Positions 35,826 to 46,295 of a stretch of 64,000 bases of DNA are shown here, one piece after another. The notes below the pieces were generated by a model that was given only the letters and a program-made list of their open reading frames with translations, was not told the origin of the DNA and made no database searches. The stretch is taken from contig NZ_KQ947380.1 in the NCBI RefSeq assembly GCF_001484765.1, positions 124,001-188,000 of the forward strand, written 5' to 3'. The position numbers and the translations under genes are program-made. How positions within the stretch are numbered: the stretch's first letter is position 1; each line of letters begins with the position of its first letter. This DNA is from Entomohabitans teleogrylli (lineage in GTDB: Bacteria > Pseudomonadota > Gammaproteobacteria > Enterobacterales > Enterobacteriaceae).

Positions 35826-37151
35826 GTGCTGGAAAGACTGTCATGGAAAAGACTGGTACTGGAACTGGTACTATGCTGCCTGCCGGCGCTGATTCTGGGC
35901 GCGATATTTGGCTTTTTGCCGTGGTTTTTACTGGTCGCGGTCACCGGGCTGTTGGTCTGGCATTTCTGGAACCTGCTGCGGCTCTCCTGGTGGTTATGGG
36001 TGGATCGCAGTATGACGCCGCCCCCCGGCAAGGGAAGCTGGGAGCCATTGCTGTACGGTCTACACCTGATGCAGGTGCGCAATAAAAAGCGTCGCCGGGA
36101 ACTGGGAAGTCTGATCAAACGTTTTCGCAGCGGCGCCGAGTCGCTGCCGGACGCGGTGGTGCTGACCACCGAAGAAGGCACGATTTTCTGGTGTAACGGC
36201 CTGGCGCAGCAACTGTTGCACCTGCGTTGGCCGGACGATAACGGCCAGAACATCCTTAACCTGCTGCGTTACCCGGAATTCAGCCAGTATCTGAAGGCGC
36301 GCGATTTCAGTCGCCCGCTTAACCTGGTGTTGAATAACGGCCATCATATTGAGTTCCGCGTGATGCCTTACAGCGATAGCCAGTGGTTGATGGTCGCCCG
36401 GGACACTACCCAGATGCATCAACTGGAAGGCGCGCGGCGTAACTTTTTCGCCAACGTCAGTCATGAACTGCGTACGCCGCTGACGGTGTTGCAGGGCTAC
36501 CTGGAGATGATGCAGGACCAGGAGATGCCCGGCCAGTTGCGCGATAAGGCGCTGCATTCGATGCGCGAGCAAACCCAGCGCATGGAAGGGCTGGTGAAAC
36601 AACTGTTGACGTTATCAAGGATTGAAGCGGCGCCGGCGCTGAAGCTGAATGAAAAAATCGATGTTCCGCTGCTGTTGCGCCAGCTGGAACTGGAAGCGCA
36701 AACCCTGAGCCACGGTCGCCATCAACTGACCTTTAATGTTGATCCGGCACTGAAAGTGTTGGGGAATGAAGAGCAACTGCGCAGCGCCATCTCTAATCTG
36801 GTGTATAACGCCGTGAATCACACCCCGGACGGTACTCACATTACGGTAGAGTGGCGCCGGATATCCCAGGGGGCGGCGTTCAGCGTCCGGGACGATGGAC
36901 CGGGTATTGCCGCGGAACATCTGCCGCGCCTGACCGAGCGCTTCTACCGGGTGGATAAGGCGCGCTCGCGCCAGACCGGCGGCAGCGGCCTGGGACTGGC
37001 GATTGTCAAACACGCCCTCGGTCACCATGATACGCGGCTGGATATCGAAAGCGCGCCGGGTAAGGGCGCCTGTTTTTCGTTTGTGTTGCCCGCCAGGCTA
37101 ATTGTGAACGGGGATACGCACAGCGCTTCATCGACGCCCTCCTCGGTGTAA
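35826..37151 (+). CDS. phoR: phosphate regulon sensor histidine kinase PhoR
   Basis: 441 residues. Two N-terminal membrane segments (about 10-55, [19 protein letters not shown] and [16 protein letters not shown]) are followed by a PAS domain ([20 protein letters not shown]), the dimerisation domain with the phospho-accepting His in [13 protein letters not shown] (near 213), and the ATPase domain with [32 protein letters not shown] and [13 protein letters not shown]. The start codon is GTG. It senses phosphate through the Pst system. Confidence 0.98.
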   Translation: MLERLSWKRLVLELVLCCLPALILGAIFGFLPWFLLVAVTGLLVWHFWNLLRLSWWLWVDRSMTPPPGKGSWEPLLYGLHLMQVRNKKRRRELGSLIKRFRSGAESLPDAVVLTTEEGTIFWCNGLAQQLLHLRWPDDNGQNILNLLRYPEFSQYLKARDFSRPLNLVLNNGHHIEFRVMPYSDSQWLMVARDTTQMHQLEGARRNFFANVSHELRTPLTVLQGYLEMMQDQEMPGQLRDKALHSMREQTQRMEGLVKQLLTLSRIEAAPALKLNEKIDVPLLLRQLELEAQTLSHGRHQLTFNVDPALKVLGNEEQLRSAISNLVYNAVNHTPDGTHITVEWRRISQGAAFSVRDDGPGIAAEHLPRLTERFYRVDKARSRQTGGSGLGLAIVKHALGHHDTRLDIESAPGKGACFSFVLPARLIVNGDTHSASSTPSSV

Positions 37152-37545
37152 AGCGTCACGCCAGATTGACACTTGCGGGTGGCTGTCTGGCGGTTAATCA
37201 TTGGCGGGTAAAATCTTTTCACGGGTGGTTGTTTTTTGTCCGCACGATAAGCCGGGATTATTTCCTGATGCTGGATAATGATGCTAATGCTGTCGCTATT
37301 TTTAGCAAATCCATCTGGTTTTTGGATCCGTTATTGCCTTCAAACGCTATAAGCGTTCTAATTAGCCCCCAATTGATGTCAGACTCTCCAGAATTGCGTG
37401 GTAATTCGAATAACTCTTCTTCACCATCGCGCCCTGAGAAGCATTTCTCGCTGTGATTTTCTGATATTGCCATTTTTTCGCCAGATCCCTGGCGGCAAAA
37501 AATGAATGTTTTCAACATCACGCATCCACAGGCAGTTATTTATTT
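37152..37545. other. AT-rich intergenic region between phoR and brnQ
   Basis: 394 bp, visibly richer in A and T than its surroundings. On the minus strand a frame from 37473 to 37258 would encode 71 hydrophilic residues ([17 protein letters not shown]...), and a plus-strand frame of similar size overlaps it. Neither has a good ribosome site or a product I recognise, so I do not call a gene. The brnQ promoter must lie in the right part. Confidence 0.55.
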
Positions 37546-38865
37546 ATGACCCGTCATTTAAAACCACGCGACATCCTTGCACTGGGCTTTATGACCTTTG
37601 CGCTGTTTGTCGGCGCCGGTAACATTATTTTTCCCCCGATGGTTGGCCTGCAGGCCGGTGAACACGTGTGGTGGGCATCGCTGGGCTTCCTGATCACCGC
37701 CGTTGGCTTGCCGGTATTGACCGTGGTGTCGCTGGCCCGGGTCGGCGGGGGGATGGACCTGTTAAGTACTCCGATTGGCCGCTATGCCGGGCTGCTGCTG
37801 GCGACGGTCTGCTATCTGGCCGTTGGGCCGCTGTTTGCCACGCCGCGTACCGCCACCGTGTCATTCGAAGTCGGTATTGCGCCGCTGACCGGCGACGGCT
37901 GGCTGCCGCTGTTTATCTATAGCCTGATCTATTTTGTGCTGGTGATCGGCATTTCCCTGTATCCGGGAAAACTGCTGGATACCGTCGGCCACTTCCTGGC
38001 GCCGATTAAGATACTGGCGCTAATTGTGCTGGCGGTTGCCGCCATCATCTGGCCCGCCGGCGGGATCAGTACCGCGACCGAAGCCTATCAGAACGCGGCG
38101 TTTTCCAACGGCTTCGTCAACGGCTATCTGACCATGGATACCCTTGGCGCACTGGTGTTCGGTATTGTGATTGTTAACGCCGCCCGCTCGCGCGGGGTGA
38201 CCGAAGCGCATCTGCTGACCCGCTATACTATCTGGGCCGGGCTGATTGCCGGCGTCGGACTGGCGCTGCTGTATCTGGCGCTGTTCCGCATCGGCTCGGA
38301 TAGCGCGACGCTGGTGGAGCAGTCGGCGAACGGCGCGGCGATCCTTCATGCCTATGTTCAGCATACTTTCGGCGGGGCGGGCAGTTTCCTGCTGGCGGCG
38401 CTGATTTTCCTGGCCTGCATGGTGACGGCGGTAGGGCTGACCTGCGCCTGCGCCGAGTTCTTCGCCCAGTATCTGCCGGTCTCTTACCGGGCGCTGGTGT
38501 TTATTCTCGGCCTGTTCTCCATGGTGATTTCTAACCTTGGACTGAGCCAGTTAATCCAGATCTCGATCCCGATCCTGACGGCGATTTACCCGCCGTGTAT
38601 CGTGCTGGTGGTGTTAAGTTTTACCCGGCCGTGGTGGCATAATTCGACGCGTATTATTGCGCCGGCGATGTTGGTAAGCCTGCTGTTCGGGATCCTCGAC
38701 GGGGTTAAAGCGTCGGCCCTGAGCGGGTTACTGCCCGACTGGACCAGCCGTCTGCCGCTGGCGGAACAGGGGCTGGCGTGGGCCCTGCCAACGGTGGTGA
38801 TAGTGGTCCTGTCGGTTATCTGGGACCGGGCAGCGGGGCGCCAGGTAACGTCCGCCGCTCACTGA
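37546..38865 (+). CDS. brnQ: branched-chain amino acid transporter BrnQ
   Basis: 439 residues with about twelve membrane segments, LIVCS family. It brings in leucine, isoleucine and valine with sodium or protons. The N-terminus [23 protein letters not shown] and [17 protein letters not shown] are family signatures. A terminator follows before proY. Confidence 0.96.
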   Translation: MTRHLKPRDILALGFMTFALFVGAGNIIFPPMVGLQAGEHVWWASLGFLITAVGLPVLTVVSLARVGGGMDLLSTPIGRYAGLLLATVCYLAVGPLFATPRTATVSFEVGIAPLTGDGWLPLFIYSLIYFVLVIGISLYPGKLLDTVGHFLAPIKILALIVLAVAAIIWPAGGISTATEAYQNAAFSNGFVNGYLTMDTLGALVFGIVIVNAARSRGVTEAHLLTRYTIWAGLIAGVGLALLYLALFRIGSDSATLVEQSANGAAILHAYVQHTFGGAGSFLLAALIFLACMVTAVGLTCACAEFFAQYLPVSYRALVFILGLFSMVISNLGLSQLIQISIPILTAIYPPCIVLVVLSFTRPWWHNSTRIIAPAMLVSLLFGILDGVKASALSGLLPDWTSRLPLAEQGLAWALPTVVIVVLSVIWDRAAGRQVTSAAH

Positions 38866-38883
38866 TCGAACGCTTTTTATTTA

Positions 38884-38912
38884 GCCACGGGGCCAGGCTC
38901 CGTGGTTTTTTT
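38884..38912 (+). terminator. Rho-independent terminator after brnQ
   Basis: A 6-bp GC-rich stem (CCACGG / CCGTGG) with a 9-nt loop is followed by a run of seven Ts. It ends only about 17 bp before the proY start, so proY translation on read-through transcripts may be reduced. Confidence 0.8.
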
Positions 38913-38929
38913 ATGGTTGGATGGCATCA

Positions 38930-40294
38930 ATGGAAAACAATTCGCTCAAACGCGGTTTGAGTACCCGACATATTCGGTTTATGGCGCTGGGGTCGGCGAT
39001 TGGCACCGGGCTGTTTTACGGCTCGGCGGACGCCATCAAAATGGCCGGTCCCAGCGTTCTGCTGGCTTACATTATCGGCGGCGTCGCGGCGTACATTATT
39101 ATGCGCGCGCTGGGTGAACTGTCGGTACATAACCCGGCGGCCAGCTCCTTCTCGCGCTATGCCCAGGAGAACCTGGGTTCGCTGGCGGGCTACATTACCG
39201 GCTGGACCTACTGCTTTGAAATCCTGATTGTGGCGATTGCCGATGTGACGGCGTTTGGCATTTATATGGGGGTGTGGTTCCCGACAGTGCCGCACTGGAT
39301 ATGGGTGCTGAGCGTGGTGCTGCTGATCTGCGCCATCAACCTGATGAGTGTCAGGGTGTTTGGCGAACTGGAGTTCTGGTTTTCGTTTTTTAAAGTCGCT
39401 ACCATTATCATCATGATTATCGCCGGTTTCGGCATCATTATCTGGGGCATCGGTAACGGCGGCCAGCCCACCGGTATCCATAATCTGTGGAGTAACGGCG
39501 GCTTCTTTAGCAACGGCTGGCTGGGTATGGTTATGTCGCTGCAGATGGTGATGTTCGCCTATGGCGGAATTGAAATCATCGGCATTACCGCCGGGGAAGC
39601 GAAGGATCCGCAGAAATCGATCCCGCGCGCCATCAATTCGGTGCCGATGCGTATTCTGGTGTTTTACGTCGGTACCCTGTTTGTCATCATGTCTATCTAT
39701 CCGTGGAATCAGGTGGGCACCAACGGCAGTCCTTTTGTGCTGACCTTTCAGCATCTGGGCATTACTTTCGCCGCCAGCATTCTGAATTTTGTGGTGTTGA
39801 CCGCTTCGCTGTCGGCGATTAACAGCGATGTGTTTGGCGTGGGCCGTATGCTGCACGGTATGGCGCAGCAGGGTAGCGCGCCGCAGATCTTCGCGAAAAC
39901 CTCGCGGCGCGGCATTCCGTGGGTCACGGTGGTGGTCATGACCGTGGCGCTGCTGCTGGCGGTCTATCTGAACTACATCATGCCGGAAAGCGTCTTTCTG
40001 GTGATCGCGTCGCTGGCGACGTTCGCCACCGTCTGGGTGTGGATCATGATTCTGCTGTCACAGATCGCCTTCCGCCGCCGTCTGTCGCCGGATGAGGTAC
40101 GGGCGCTGAAATTCAAAGTGCCGGGTGGTGTGGTAACAACCACGGCGGGTCTGATCTTCCTGGTCTTTATTATCGGACTTATCGGTTATCACCCGGATAC
40201 CCGCATTTCGCTGTATGTCGGCTGCGCGTGGATTGCATTATTGCTGATTGGCTGGTGGGTGAAGTGCCGCCGCGAGCGAACAATGGCCCGATAG
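38930..40294 (+). CDS. proY: amino acid permease ProY
   Basis: 454 residues, APC superfamily with twelve membrane segments. It begins [32 protein letters not shown] like E. coli ProY, a cryptic proline or histidine transporter. [16 protein letters not shown] and [16 protein letters not shown] are family motifs. The start at 38930 matches the E. coli N-terminus; an ATG three codons upstream is equally open. The gene begins very close to the brnQ terminator, so its own promoter, if any, would overlap that structure. Confidence 0.94.
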   Translation: MENNSLKRGLSTRHIRFMALGSAIGTGLFYGSADAIKMAGPSVLLAYIIGGVAAYIIMRALGELSVHNPAASSFSRYAQENLGSLAGYITGWTYCFEILIVAIADVTAFGIYMGVWFPTVPHWIWVLSVVLLICAINLMSVRVFGELEFWFSFFKVATIIIMIIAGFGIIIWGIGNGGQPTGIHNLWSNGGFFSNGWLGMVMSLQMVMFAYGGIEIIGITAGEAKDPQKSIPRAINSVPMRILVFYVGTLFVIMSIYPWNQVGTNGSPFVLTFQHLGITFAASILNFVVLTASLSAINSDVFGVGRMLHGMAQQGSAPQIFAKTSRRGIPWVTVVVMTVALLLAVYLNYIMPESVFLVIASLATFATVWVWIMILLSQIAFRRRLSPDEVRALKFKVPGGVVTTTAGLIFLVFIIGLIGYHPDTRISLYVGCAWIALLLIGWWVKCRRERTMAR

Positions 40295-40299
40295 CCGCG

Positions 40300-40322
40300 G
40301 GCGCCAGAGGGAGGCTGGCGCC
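40300..40322 (+). terminator. stem-loop after proY
   Basis: A perfect 8-bp stem (GGCGCCAG / CTGGCGCC) with a 7-nt loop lies 6 bp after the proY stop. A T run does not follow directly. Confidence 0.4.
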
Positions 40323-40427
40323 GGGCTGTGTCGGCAATATTTTGATTTAGCAAATGATTTTCCCATCTGCCGGCTGTCGGCGGCAGACAGCCGATAGCCC
40401 GGAGCATCCCGTTCAGCGGGGGTTTTT

Positions 40428-40462
40428 CTCCTCCCCCGCTATCCTCCCCCTGATTCCTCCCG
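40428..40462. promoter_or_regulatory. cluster of MalT-box-like sites upstream of malZ
   Basis: Read on the minus strand, three copies resemble the MalT box GGGGA(T/G)GAGG: GGGGGAGGAG (40428-40437), GGGGGAGGAT (40441-40450) and CGGGAGGAA (40454-40462), spaced 12-13 bp apart. They lie 68-102 bp before the malZ start. malZ is a known MalT-dependent gene in E. coli, so activation by MalT and maltotriose is likely. Confidence 0.6.
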
Positions 40463-40529
40463 TAGTGATGAGTTATCCTTATTCTGCCTGTGGCAAGGTG
40501 GCGTCAATTTAATCTGGTGGAGACATATT

Positions 40530-42344
40530 ATGTTACAGGCCTGGCATCTGGCGGTTCCCCCCTTTATACGCATCCATCACCAGCGGCTGCATATCTCACT
40601 GTGGCTGTCCGGCGACGCGTTGCCTGAGCGGGTGATGCTACGTTATGAAAATGATAATGAGGAGACGCCGATTGCGATGCGGCGCCATGAAGGCAGCGCT
40701 CCCGCCGGCGTCGTGGAGTGGCGTGGCGCTATTGATCTACAAAGCGGCCAGCCGCGGCGGCGCTATAGCTTTAAACTGCTGTGGGCCGATCGCCAGCGCT
40801 GGTTTACGCCGCAGGGATTGCGTGATTATCCCCCGGCGCGGCTGGAACAGTTCGCAATTGACGCGCCGGACGAGGGGCCGCAGTGGGTGCAGGATCAGGT
40901 GTTCTACCAGATTTTCCCCGACCGTTTTGCGCGTAGCGCTTCGCGGAGCGCGCAGCAGGACGAGGTGTACTATCACCACGCCGCAGGTCACGACATTATT
41001 CGCCGCGACTGGGCGGAACCGTTGACTGCGCAAGCGGGCGGCTCAACCTTTTATGGCGGCGATCTGAACGGTATTTGCGAAAAGCTACCGTATCTGAAAG
41101 CGCTCGGCGTGACGGCGCTGTATCTGAATCCGGTCTTTACCGCTCCCAGCGTTCACAAATATGACACCGAAGATTATCGCTCCGTCGATCCGCGCTTTGG
41201 CGGCGATGAGGCGCTGCTGCGCCTGCGTAGGGAGACCCGCGAGCAGGGCATGCGCCTGGTGCTGGACGGGGTGTTCAACCATAGCGGCGATAGCCACCCG
41301 TGGTTCGACAGAGCCGGCGCGTCACCGCAGGGCGCCAGCCAGAACCCGGCATCGCCATATCGCGACTGGTTCAGTTTTTCGCCGCAGGGGGAACCGCTGA
41401 GCTGGCTGGGGCATGCGCACCTGCCGAAACTGGACTATCGCTCGCCGTCGCTGGTGGAGGAGATCTATGGGGGAGAAAGCAGTATTGTGCGCCACTGGCT
41501 GCGTGAGCCGTGGGGGATGGATGGCTGGCGGCTGGATGTGGCGCATATGCTGGGCGAAGGCGGCGGCGCCGGCAACAATCTGCGCCATGTCGCGGGGATT
41601 ACTCAGGCGGCGAAGGCAGTGAATCCTGAGGCCTATGTGGTGGGCGAGCACTTTGGCGATGCCCGCCAGTGGCTGCAGGCCGATGCCGAAGATGCGGCGA
41701 TGAATTATCGCGGCTTTACCTTCCCGGTTTGGGGGTTTCTTGCCAATACCGATATTTCATACGATCCGCAGCAGATTGATGCCCGGACGTGTATCGAATG
41801 GATGGAAAATTACCGCGCCGGGCTGTCCCATCAGCAGCAATTGCGTATGTTTAACCAACTGGATAGCCATGATACCGCGCGTTTTAAATCGCTGCTGGGT
41901 AAAGATGTGGCGCGTCTGCCGCTGGCGGTGGTCTGGCTGTTCTGCTGGCCCGGGGTGCCATGCATCTATTATGGGGACGAAGTCGGACTGGATGGCAATA
42001 ACGATCCATTCTGTCGTAAGCCGTTTCCGTGGGATGAAGCGCAGCAGGACAGCGACCTGTTGGCGCTTTATCAGCGTATGGCGCAGTTGCGTCGCCAGAG
42101 CCGCGCTCTGCGCCACGGCGGCTGTGCGGTTGTCTATGCCCGGGGCGATGTGGTGGTGTTTGTCCGCGTCTGGGGGGATGAGCGCATTCTGGTGGCGATT
42201 AACCGCGGCGCAGCGCAGCAGGTGACGCTGGCGGATGCACCTTTGCTGCCGGAAGGCGACTGGCGTCGTCTGCTGGGTGAGGCGTCTCGTGAAGGGATGC
42301 AGCTCCGGTTGCCTGAGATATCCGTCAGCCTGTGGCAGTGCTGA
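40530..42344 (+). CDS. malZ: maltodextrin glucosidase MalZ
   Basis: 604 residues, the usual length. An N-terminal beta domain (about 1-120) is followed by a GH13 barrel: DGVFNHSGD, the nucleophile Asp in [10 protein letters not shown], the acid Glu in VVGEHFGDA, and the third acidic residue in [11 protein letters not shown]. It removes glucose from the reducing end of maltodextrins in the cytoplasm. The start has GGTGGAGA upstream. Confidence 0.97.
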   Translation: MLQAWHLAVPPFIRIHHQRLHISLWLSGDALPERVMLRYENDNEETPIAMRRHEGSAPAGVVEWRGAIDLQSGQPRRRYSFKLLWADRQRWFTPQGLRDYPPARLEQFAIDAPDEGPQWVQDQVFYQIFPDRFARSASRSAQQDEVYYHHAAGHDIIRRDWAEPLTAQAGGSTFYGGDLNGICEKLPYLKALGVTALYLNPVFTAPSVHKYDTEDYRSVDPRFGGDEALLRLRRETREQGMRLVLDGVFNHSGDSHPWFDRAGASPQGASQNPASPYRDWFSFSPQGEPLSWLGHAHLPKLDYRSPSLVEEIYGGESSIVRHWLREPWGMDGWRLDVAHMLGEGGGAGNNLRHVAGITQAAKAVNPEAYVVGEHFGDARQWLQADAEDAAMNYRGFTFPVWGFLANTDISYDPQQIDARTCIEWMENYRAGLSHQQQLRMFNQLDSHDTARFKSLLGKDVARLPLAVVWLFCWPGVPCIYYGDEVGLDGNNDPFCRKPFPWDEAQQDSDLLALYQRMAQLRRQSRALRHGGCAVVYARGDVVVFVRVWGDERILVAINRGAAQQVTLADAPLLPEGDWRRLLGEASREGMQLRLPEISVSLWQC

Positions 42345-42999
42345 TTCCGGCGCTGTCCGGCTTTTTCTCCCTGCGGCTGCGCGCTGCAGGGGGATACAGC
42401 AATTTCGCCGCGCTGATGAAATGACCTTTTCCTGAAACGCCTGTCTCTCCGCGTAGTTCCTGAAGAATAATACCCACACTGTATACGATATATTATTGAG
42501 CTGAATGTGTTGGCGAATAAACGGAATATTTGTGTGGGAAAGCGGCGTGAATAATAGCCCGCCGGAGATATTTCTCGGGCGGAATAATCGACCTGAAATT
42601 TCCCGCTATACTTTTTTGGGTTAACGACCCGGCAATCAGACGTAAATAGTGATTTTGCGATTTTATTTCAATGGGTTATCTGGTGGTGAGCCATTGCTAT
42701 ACCGCGCTGAATGCTGATGAAACTGCAGCGTCCGACAACAATGTTTATTGGGTGTCAGGCATTTAATAATATCCGGATCCGTTAGCTAAAATCGGTGAGG
42801 TTTTTAATACACCGGCGATTTCAAATTCGGCAGAAACAGAAAGTGTTAAGGATTATATCTGGCCGAAATAACGGGCAGTCGATCCTGATATAAAACCCGT
42901 TGTGGGTATTTACCGGGTTCACGGTGCGCCGCAGTGCAAGGCGTAATGGACTTCCCGGCGGGTTTTCACCCGCCCTGGCTGACAGCACAGGATATTCTG
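42345..42999. other. long non-coding region between malZ and the ABM-domain gene
   Basis: About 655 bp, AT-rich in comparison with the genes on both sides. I found no credible frame on either strand. It contains a stem-loop at 42559-42582 (10-bp arms with one mismatch, 4-nt loop). A GTG at 42934 and an ATG at 42946 in frame with the next gene are possible alternative starts of that gene. Confidence 0.6.
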
Positions 43000-43554
43000 A
43001 TGGTGGAAAATAAGCCGGTGACGCTGGTCATCACTCATGTGATTCCCGCCGATCAAACCGAACGTTATGAGGCATGGCTGGCCCGTATTGTCCCTGTCGC
43101 CGCCTCGTTTCCCGGGCACCTGGGAGCGAATGTGATTCGCCCCAGCGAAGGGCACAACGTCTGGAACATTATTATTCGCTTCGACACGCTGGAAAATCTC
43201 TATGCCTGGACCCAATCGTCGCAGCGCAAAGCGTTGGTGGAGGAAATCTCCCCCTGGCTGGCGCAGGGCGATCGCACCGAGATCCATAGCGAGGCGGCAT
43301 TCTGGTTTACCCCGCCCGCGCCCAGGGTGCGCCAGCCGCCGCGCTGGAAGCAGTTCCTGATCACTCTGATGGTTATCTTTCCCAGTACCAATCTGGTGCC
43401 GTGGCTGACCGGTAGCCTATTCCCCGGACTGAAGGGGACCCTGTTGCTGCATCTGGTGAATGACGCCTGCGTCGTGGCGCTGGTGGTGTGGCTGTGGATG
43501 CCGCTGGTTACCCGCTGGTTTGCCGGCTGGCTGAAGAAATCCCCCCGGAATTAA
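43000..43554 (+). CDS. ABM-domain protein with C-terminal membrane segments
   Basis: 184 residues. The first about 110 form an antibiotic-biosynthesis-monooxygenase (ABM) dimeric alpha/beta barrel (VTLVITHVIPADQTERYEAWLARI, FPGHLGANVIRP, WNIIIRFDTLENLYAWTQS). The C-terminal part has two likely membrane helices (FLITLMVIFPSTNLVPWL and LLLHLVNDACVVALVVWLWM) and a basic end. The start at 43000 has AGGATA at 8-nt spacing; a start at 42946 would add 18 residues. It precedes the amidohydrolase gene by 34 bp, and the two probably form an operon. The substrate is unknown. Confidence 0.8.
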   Translation: MVENKPVTLVITHVIPADQTERYEAWLARIVPVAASFPGHLGANVIRPSEGHNVWNIIIRFDTLENLYAWTQSSQRKALVEEISPWLAQGDRTEIHSEAAFWFTPPAPRVRQPPRWKQFLITLMVIFPSTNLVPWLTGSLFPGLKGTLLLHLVNDACVVALVVWLWMPLVTRWFAGWLKKSPRN

Positions 43555-43588
43555 GCGCCTGTAACCCAGGTCCGCAGGAGAAAACATT

Positions 43589-45457
43589 ATGTCGCAACAG
43601 GCAACACTGATTCTGATAAACGGGCAATTCCATACCCTTGACCGGGAAAATCCCCGGGTACAGGCGCTGGCTATCCAGGGCGGCAAGATTCTGGCCGTCG
43701 GCAGCGAGGCGTATGTGATGAGTTTCGCCGCGCCGCACACGCAGATCGTCGATCTGCAGGGGCATTGTGTCATTCCGGGCCTTAATGACTCACACCTGCA
43801 TCTGATTCGCGGCGGGCTGAACTATAACCTGGAACTGCGCTGGGAAGGGGTACCATCGCTGGCGGACGCTCTGCGGATGTTGAAAGATCAGGCGCAGAGA
43901 ACGCCGTCGCCCCAGTGGGTGCGGGTGGTTGGCGGCTGGTCGGAATTTCAGTTCGCCGAACGGCGGATGCCGACTATTGATGAACTGAACGCCGCGGCGC
44001 CCGATACGCCGGTGTTCGTGCTGCACCTTTACGATCGCGCGTTACTGAACCGCGCCGCCCTGAAAGCGGTGGGGTATACCCGGGAGACGCCGGATCCGCA
44101 CGGTGGCGAAATCGTTCGCGACAGCCAGGGGAATCCGACAGGGATGCTGATAGCGAAGCCGAACGCCATGATCCTCTACGCCACGCTGGCGAAAGGGCCG
44201 AAGCTGCCGCTGGAAATGCAGATTAATTCCACCCGCCAGTTTATGCGCGAACTGAACCGGCTTGGCGTCACCAGCGCCATTGACGCCGGCGGCGGTTTTC
44301 AGAACTACCCGGAAGATTATCAAATCATTGAGCAACTGCACGCGGAAGATCAGATGACGGTGCGTATTGCCTACAACCTGTTCACGCAGCGCCCGCAGCA
44401 GGAGCTGGAGGATTTTGCAACGTGGACCGATATGTTGGCGCCGGGGCAGGGGAGCGACTTTTACCGCGCCAACGGGGCCGGGGAGATGCTGGTCTTTTCC
44501 GCCGCCGATTTTGAAGATTTCCTGCAGCCGCGGCCCGATCTGCCGCCGGGGATGGAGGAGGAACTGGAGCGGGTGGTACGTCACCTGGTGGAAAATCGCT
44601 GGCCGTTCCGCCTGCATGCCACCTATAACGAATCCATCAGCCGCATGCTGGATGTATTCGAGAAGGTTAACCGGGAGATTCCGTTCGATGGCCTGCAGTG
44701 GTTTTTTGACCACGCGGAAACCATCACCGAACAAAATATTGAGCGGGTAAAGGCGCTGGGCGGCGGCATTGCAGTACAGCACCGGATGGCATTCCAGGGG
44801 GAGTATTTCGTGGAACGCTACGGCCAGGAAGCGGTTAAGCAGACGCCGCCGGTGGCGAAGATGCTGGCGATGGACGTGCCGGTAGGACTTGGGACCGATG
44901 CGACCCGGGTGGCCAGCTATAACCCGTGGACGGCGCTATACTGGCTGGTGTCCGGGCGTACAGTGGGGGGAATGGCGATGTATGACGACAATAACCGCCT
45001 GTCCCGCGAGGTGGCGCTGGAACTGTGGACCGCCGGCAGCGCATGGTTTTCCAGCGAACAGGGGAAAAAAGGCCGTCTTCAGGCCGGGCAACTGGCCGAC
45101 GTGGTGGTGCTGTCGCAGGACTACTTCAGCGTAGCGGAAGAGGAGATCAAGGGAATTGAATCGGTCATGACGCTGGTAAACGGAAAGGTGGTATATGCCG
45201 CCGGCGCCTTTAGCCCGCTGACGCCGCCGCCAATCCCGGTGCTGCCGGAATGGTCGCCGGTGGTCAAGGTCCCGGGGCACTATCGTGCGGCGCCGCCGGT
45301 GAGCGCTAAAAGCGGGGTGATGGCGCAGGCGCACCAGTGCTGTGGCAGTTGTAACGTTCACGGCCATCAGCACGACATCGCCCGTCGCTCCACGGTGCCG
45401 GTTGCCGATGAGCAGGCATTCTGGGGCGTGCTGGGCTGCTCGTGTTTTGCTTTCTGA
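43589..45457 (+). CDS. metal-dependent amidohydrolase, YtcJ-like (amidohydrolase family 3)
   Basis: 622 residues. The N-terminal beta domain leads into the metal motif DSHLHLIRGG (HxH); later conserved histidines are in RLHATYNES and FDHAET, and the catalytic Asp is in VGLGTDATRV. ADVVVLSQDYFSV and VNGKVVYAAG close the composite domain. No signal peptide, so cytoplasmic. After residue about 575 there is an unusual Cys/His-rich tail (HQCCGSCNVHGHQHD, then GCSCFAF at the very end). The family hydrolyses amides or formamides; the substrate here is unknown. AGGAGAA precedes the ATG. It is absent from this place in E. coli. Confidence 0.88.
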   Translation: MSQQATLILINGQFHTLDRENPRVQALAIQGGKILAVGSEAYVMSFAAPHTQIVDLQGHCVIPGLNDSHLHLIRGGLNYNLELRWEGVPSLADALRMLKDQAQRTPSPQWVRVVGGWSEFQFAERRMPTIDELNAAAPDTPVFVLHLYDRALLNRAALKAVGYTRETPDPHGGEIVRDSQGNPTGMLIAKPNAMILYATLAKGPKLPLEMQINSTRQFMRELNRLGVTSAIDAGGGFQNYPEDYQIIEQLHAEDQMTVRIAYNLFTQRPQQELEDFATWTDMLAPGQGSDFYRANGAGEMLVFSAADFEDFLQPRPDLPPGMEEELERVVRHLVENRWPFRLHATYNESISRMLDVFEKVNREIPFDGLQWFFDHAETITEQNIERVKALGGGIAVQHRMAFQGEYFVERYGQEAVKQTPPVAKMLAMDVPVGLGTDATRVASYNPWTALYWLVSGRTVGGMAMYDDNNRLSREVALELWTAGSAWFSSEQGKKGRLQAGQLADVVVLSQDYFSVAEEEIKGIESVMTLVNGKVVYAAGAFSPLTPPPIPVLPEWSPVVKVPGHYRAAPPVSAKSGVMAQAHQCCGSCNVHGHQHDIARRSTVPVADEQAFWGVLGCSCFAF

Positions 45458-45532
45458 GACCCGGCAAGTCACCGCCGCCCGCTGGCCGGGCTGCGGTTCT
45501 CCTCAATGCGCAGCCACATTCGATAACCGACG

Positions 45533-46114
45533 CTACAGGGATTTGCTGCTGGCCAGCGCCATCATGCGTGGATAAAACTGCCAGAATAACCGCTCCAGCC
45601 CGGCATAGTGGGCGTCCAGATCCTGCCAGGAGTCGCTCAGAGCGGCCAGCTTCGGGCGCCGCGCCGCCATACCGTTGAGGACGCGGGCGATAAACGCCAT
45701 ATCCTGGTAACGCTCCAGCCAGCGCTCGCGCCACATATAGTCGTTTAGATTCACAAATCGCTGCGGCGCGTACGCCAGCGCCGGCATGATTTCGCTTTGC
45801 GCCTGGCGGATAAAATCGGCCAGTTCCAGCTCGGGCGATAGCTGCGCCCAGTGGCGTGAGACAAAATGGTCCCACATCACGTCGAGACTGATTGGAGAGA
45901 CGCGGCGCGTGGCCGGGCGAAACCACTCCCGGGCCTCTTTGACTTCCGGTAAACCGTCGGTCATGGCATCAATACGCCGGTGCATATAAATACCGGATAC
46001 TACCCGCGGCGGCCAGGCGTCGTCAGGATTGCCGCGCACAAAATCCGCCAACAGATTACCGAGCAGCGAACTGTGCGCCAGATGCGCGAGATGCAGATGA
46101 GCAAGAAAATTCAT
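45533..46114 (-). CDS. acpH: acyl carrier protein phosphodiesterase
   Basis: 193 residues, as in E. coli AcpH (YajB). It removes the 4'-phosphopantetheine arm from holo-ACP. The HD-like N-terminus [20 protein letters not shown] with LADFVRGNP, and the [12 protein letters not shown] motif, are clear. The start at 46114 matches the family; nine upstream codons are open but unmatched. It is convergent to the amidohydrolase and divergent from queA. Confidence 0.96.
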   Translation of the reverse strand: MNFLAHLHLAHLAHSSLLGNLLADFVRGNPDDAWPPRVVSGIYMHRRIDAMTDGLPEVKEAREWFRPATRRVSPISLDVMWDHFVSRHWAQLSPELELADFIRQAQSEIMPALAYAPQRFVNLNDYMWRERWLERYQDMAFIARVLNGMAARRPKLAALSDSWQDLDAHYAGLERLFWQFYPRMMALASSKSL

Positions 46115-46295
46115 ATCGATCCTGACTGAAAAGAGAGCCAAAGCGGCTTAGCTGTTGCAGGGAGGTCGCCCCGGCACTAGACTATACCGCCTGTTTTTCG
46201 TTGCCGTCGACAGGCGTACTGGTCAGTTACCCGCCGCGCGGGGCCGGCCGCAATCATGATGCCTGTCCGTCAGGCTCCAGTTATAGTGAATACCC

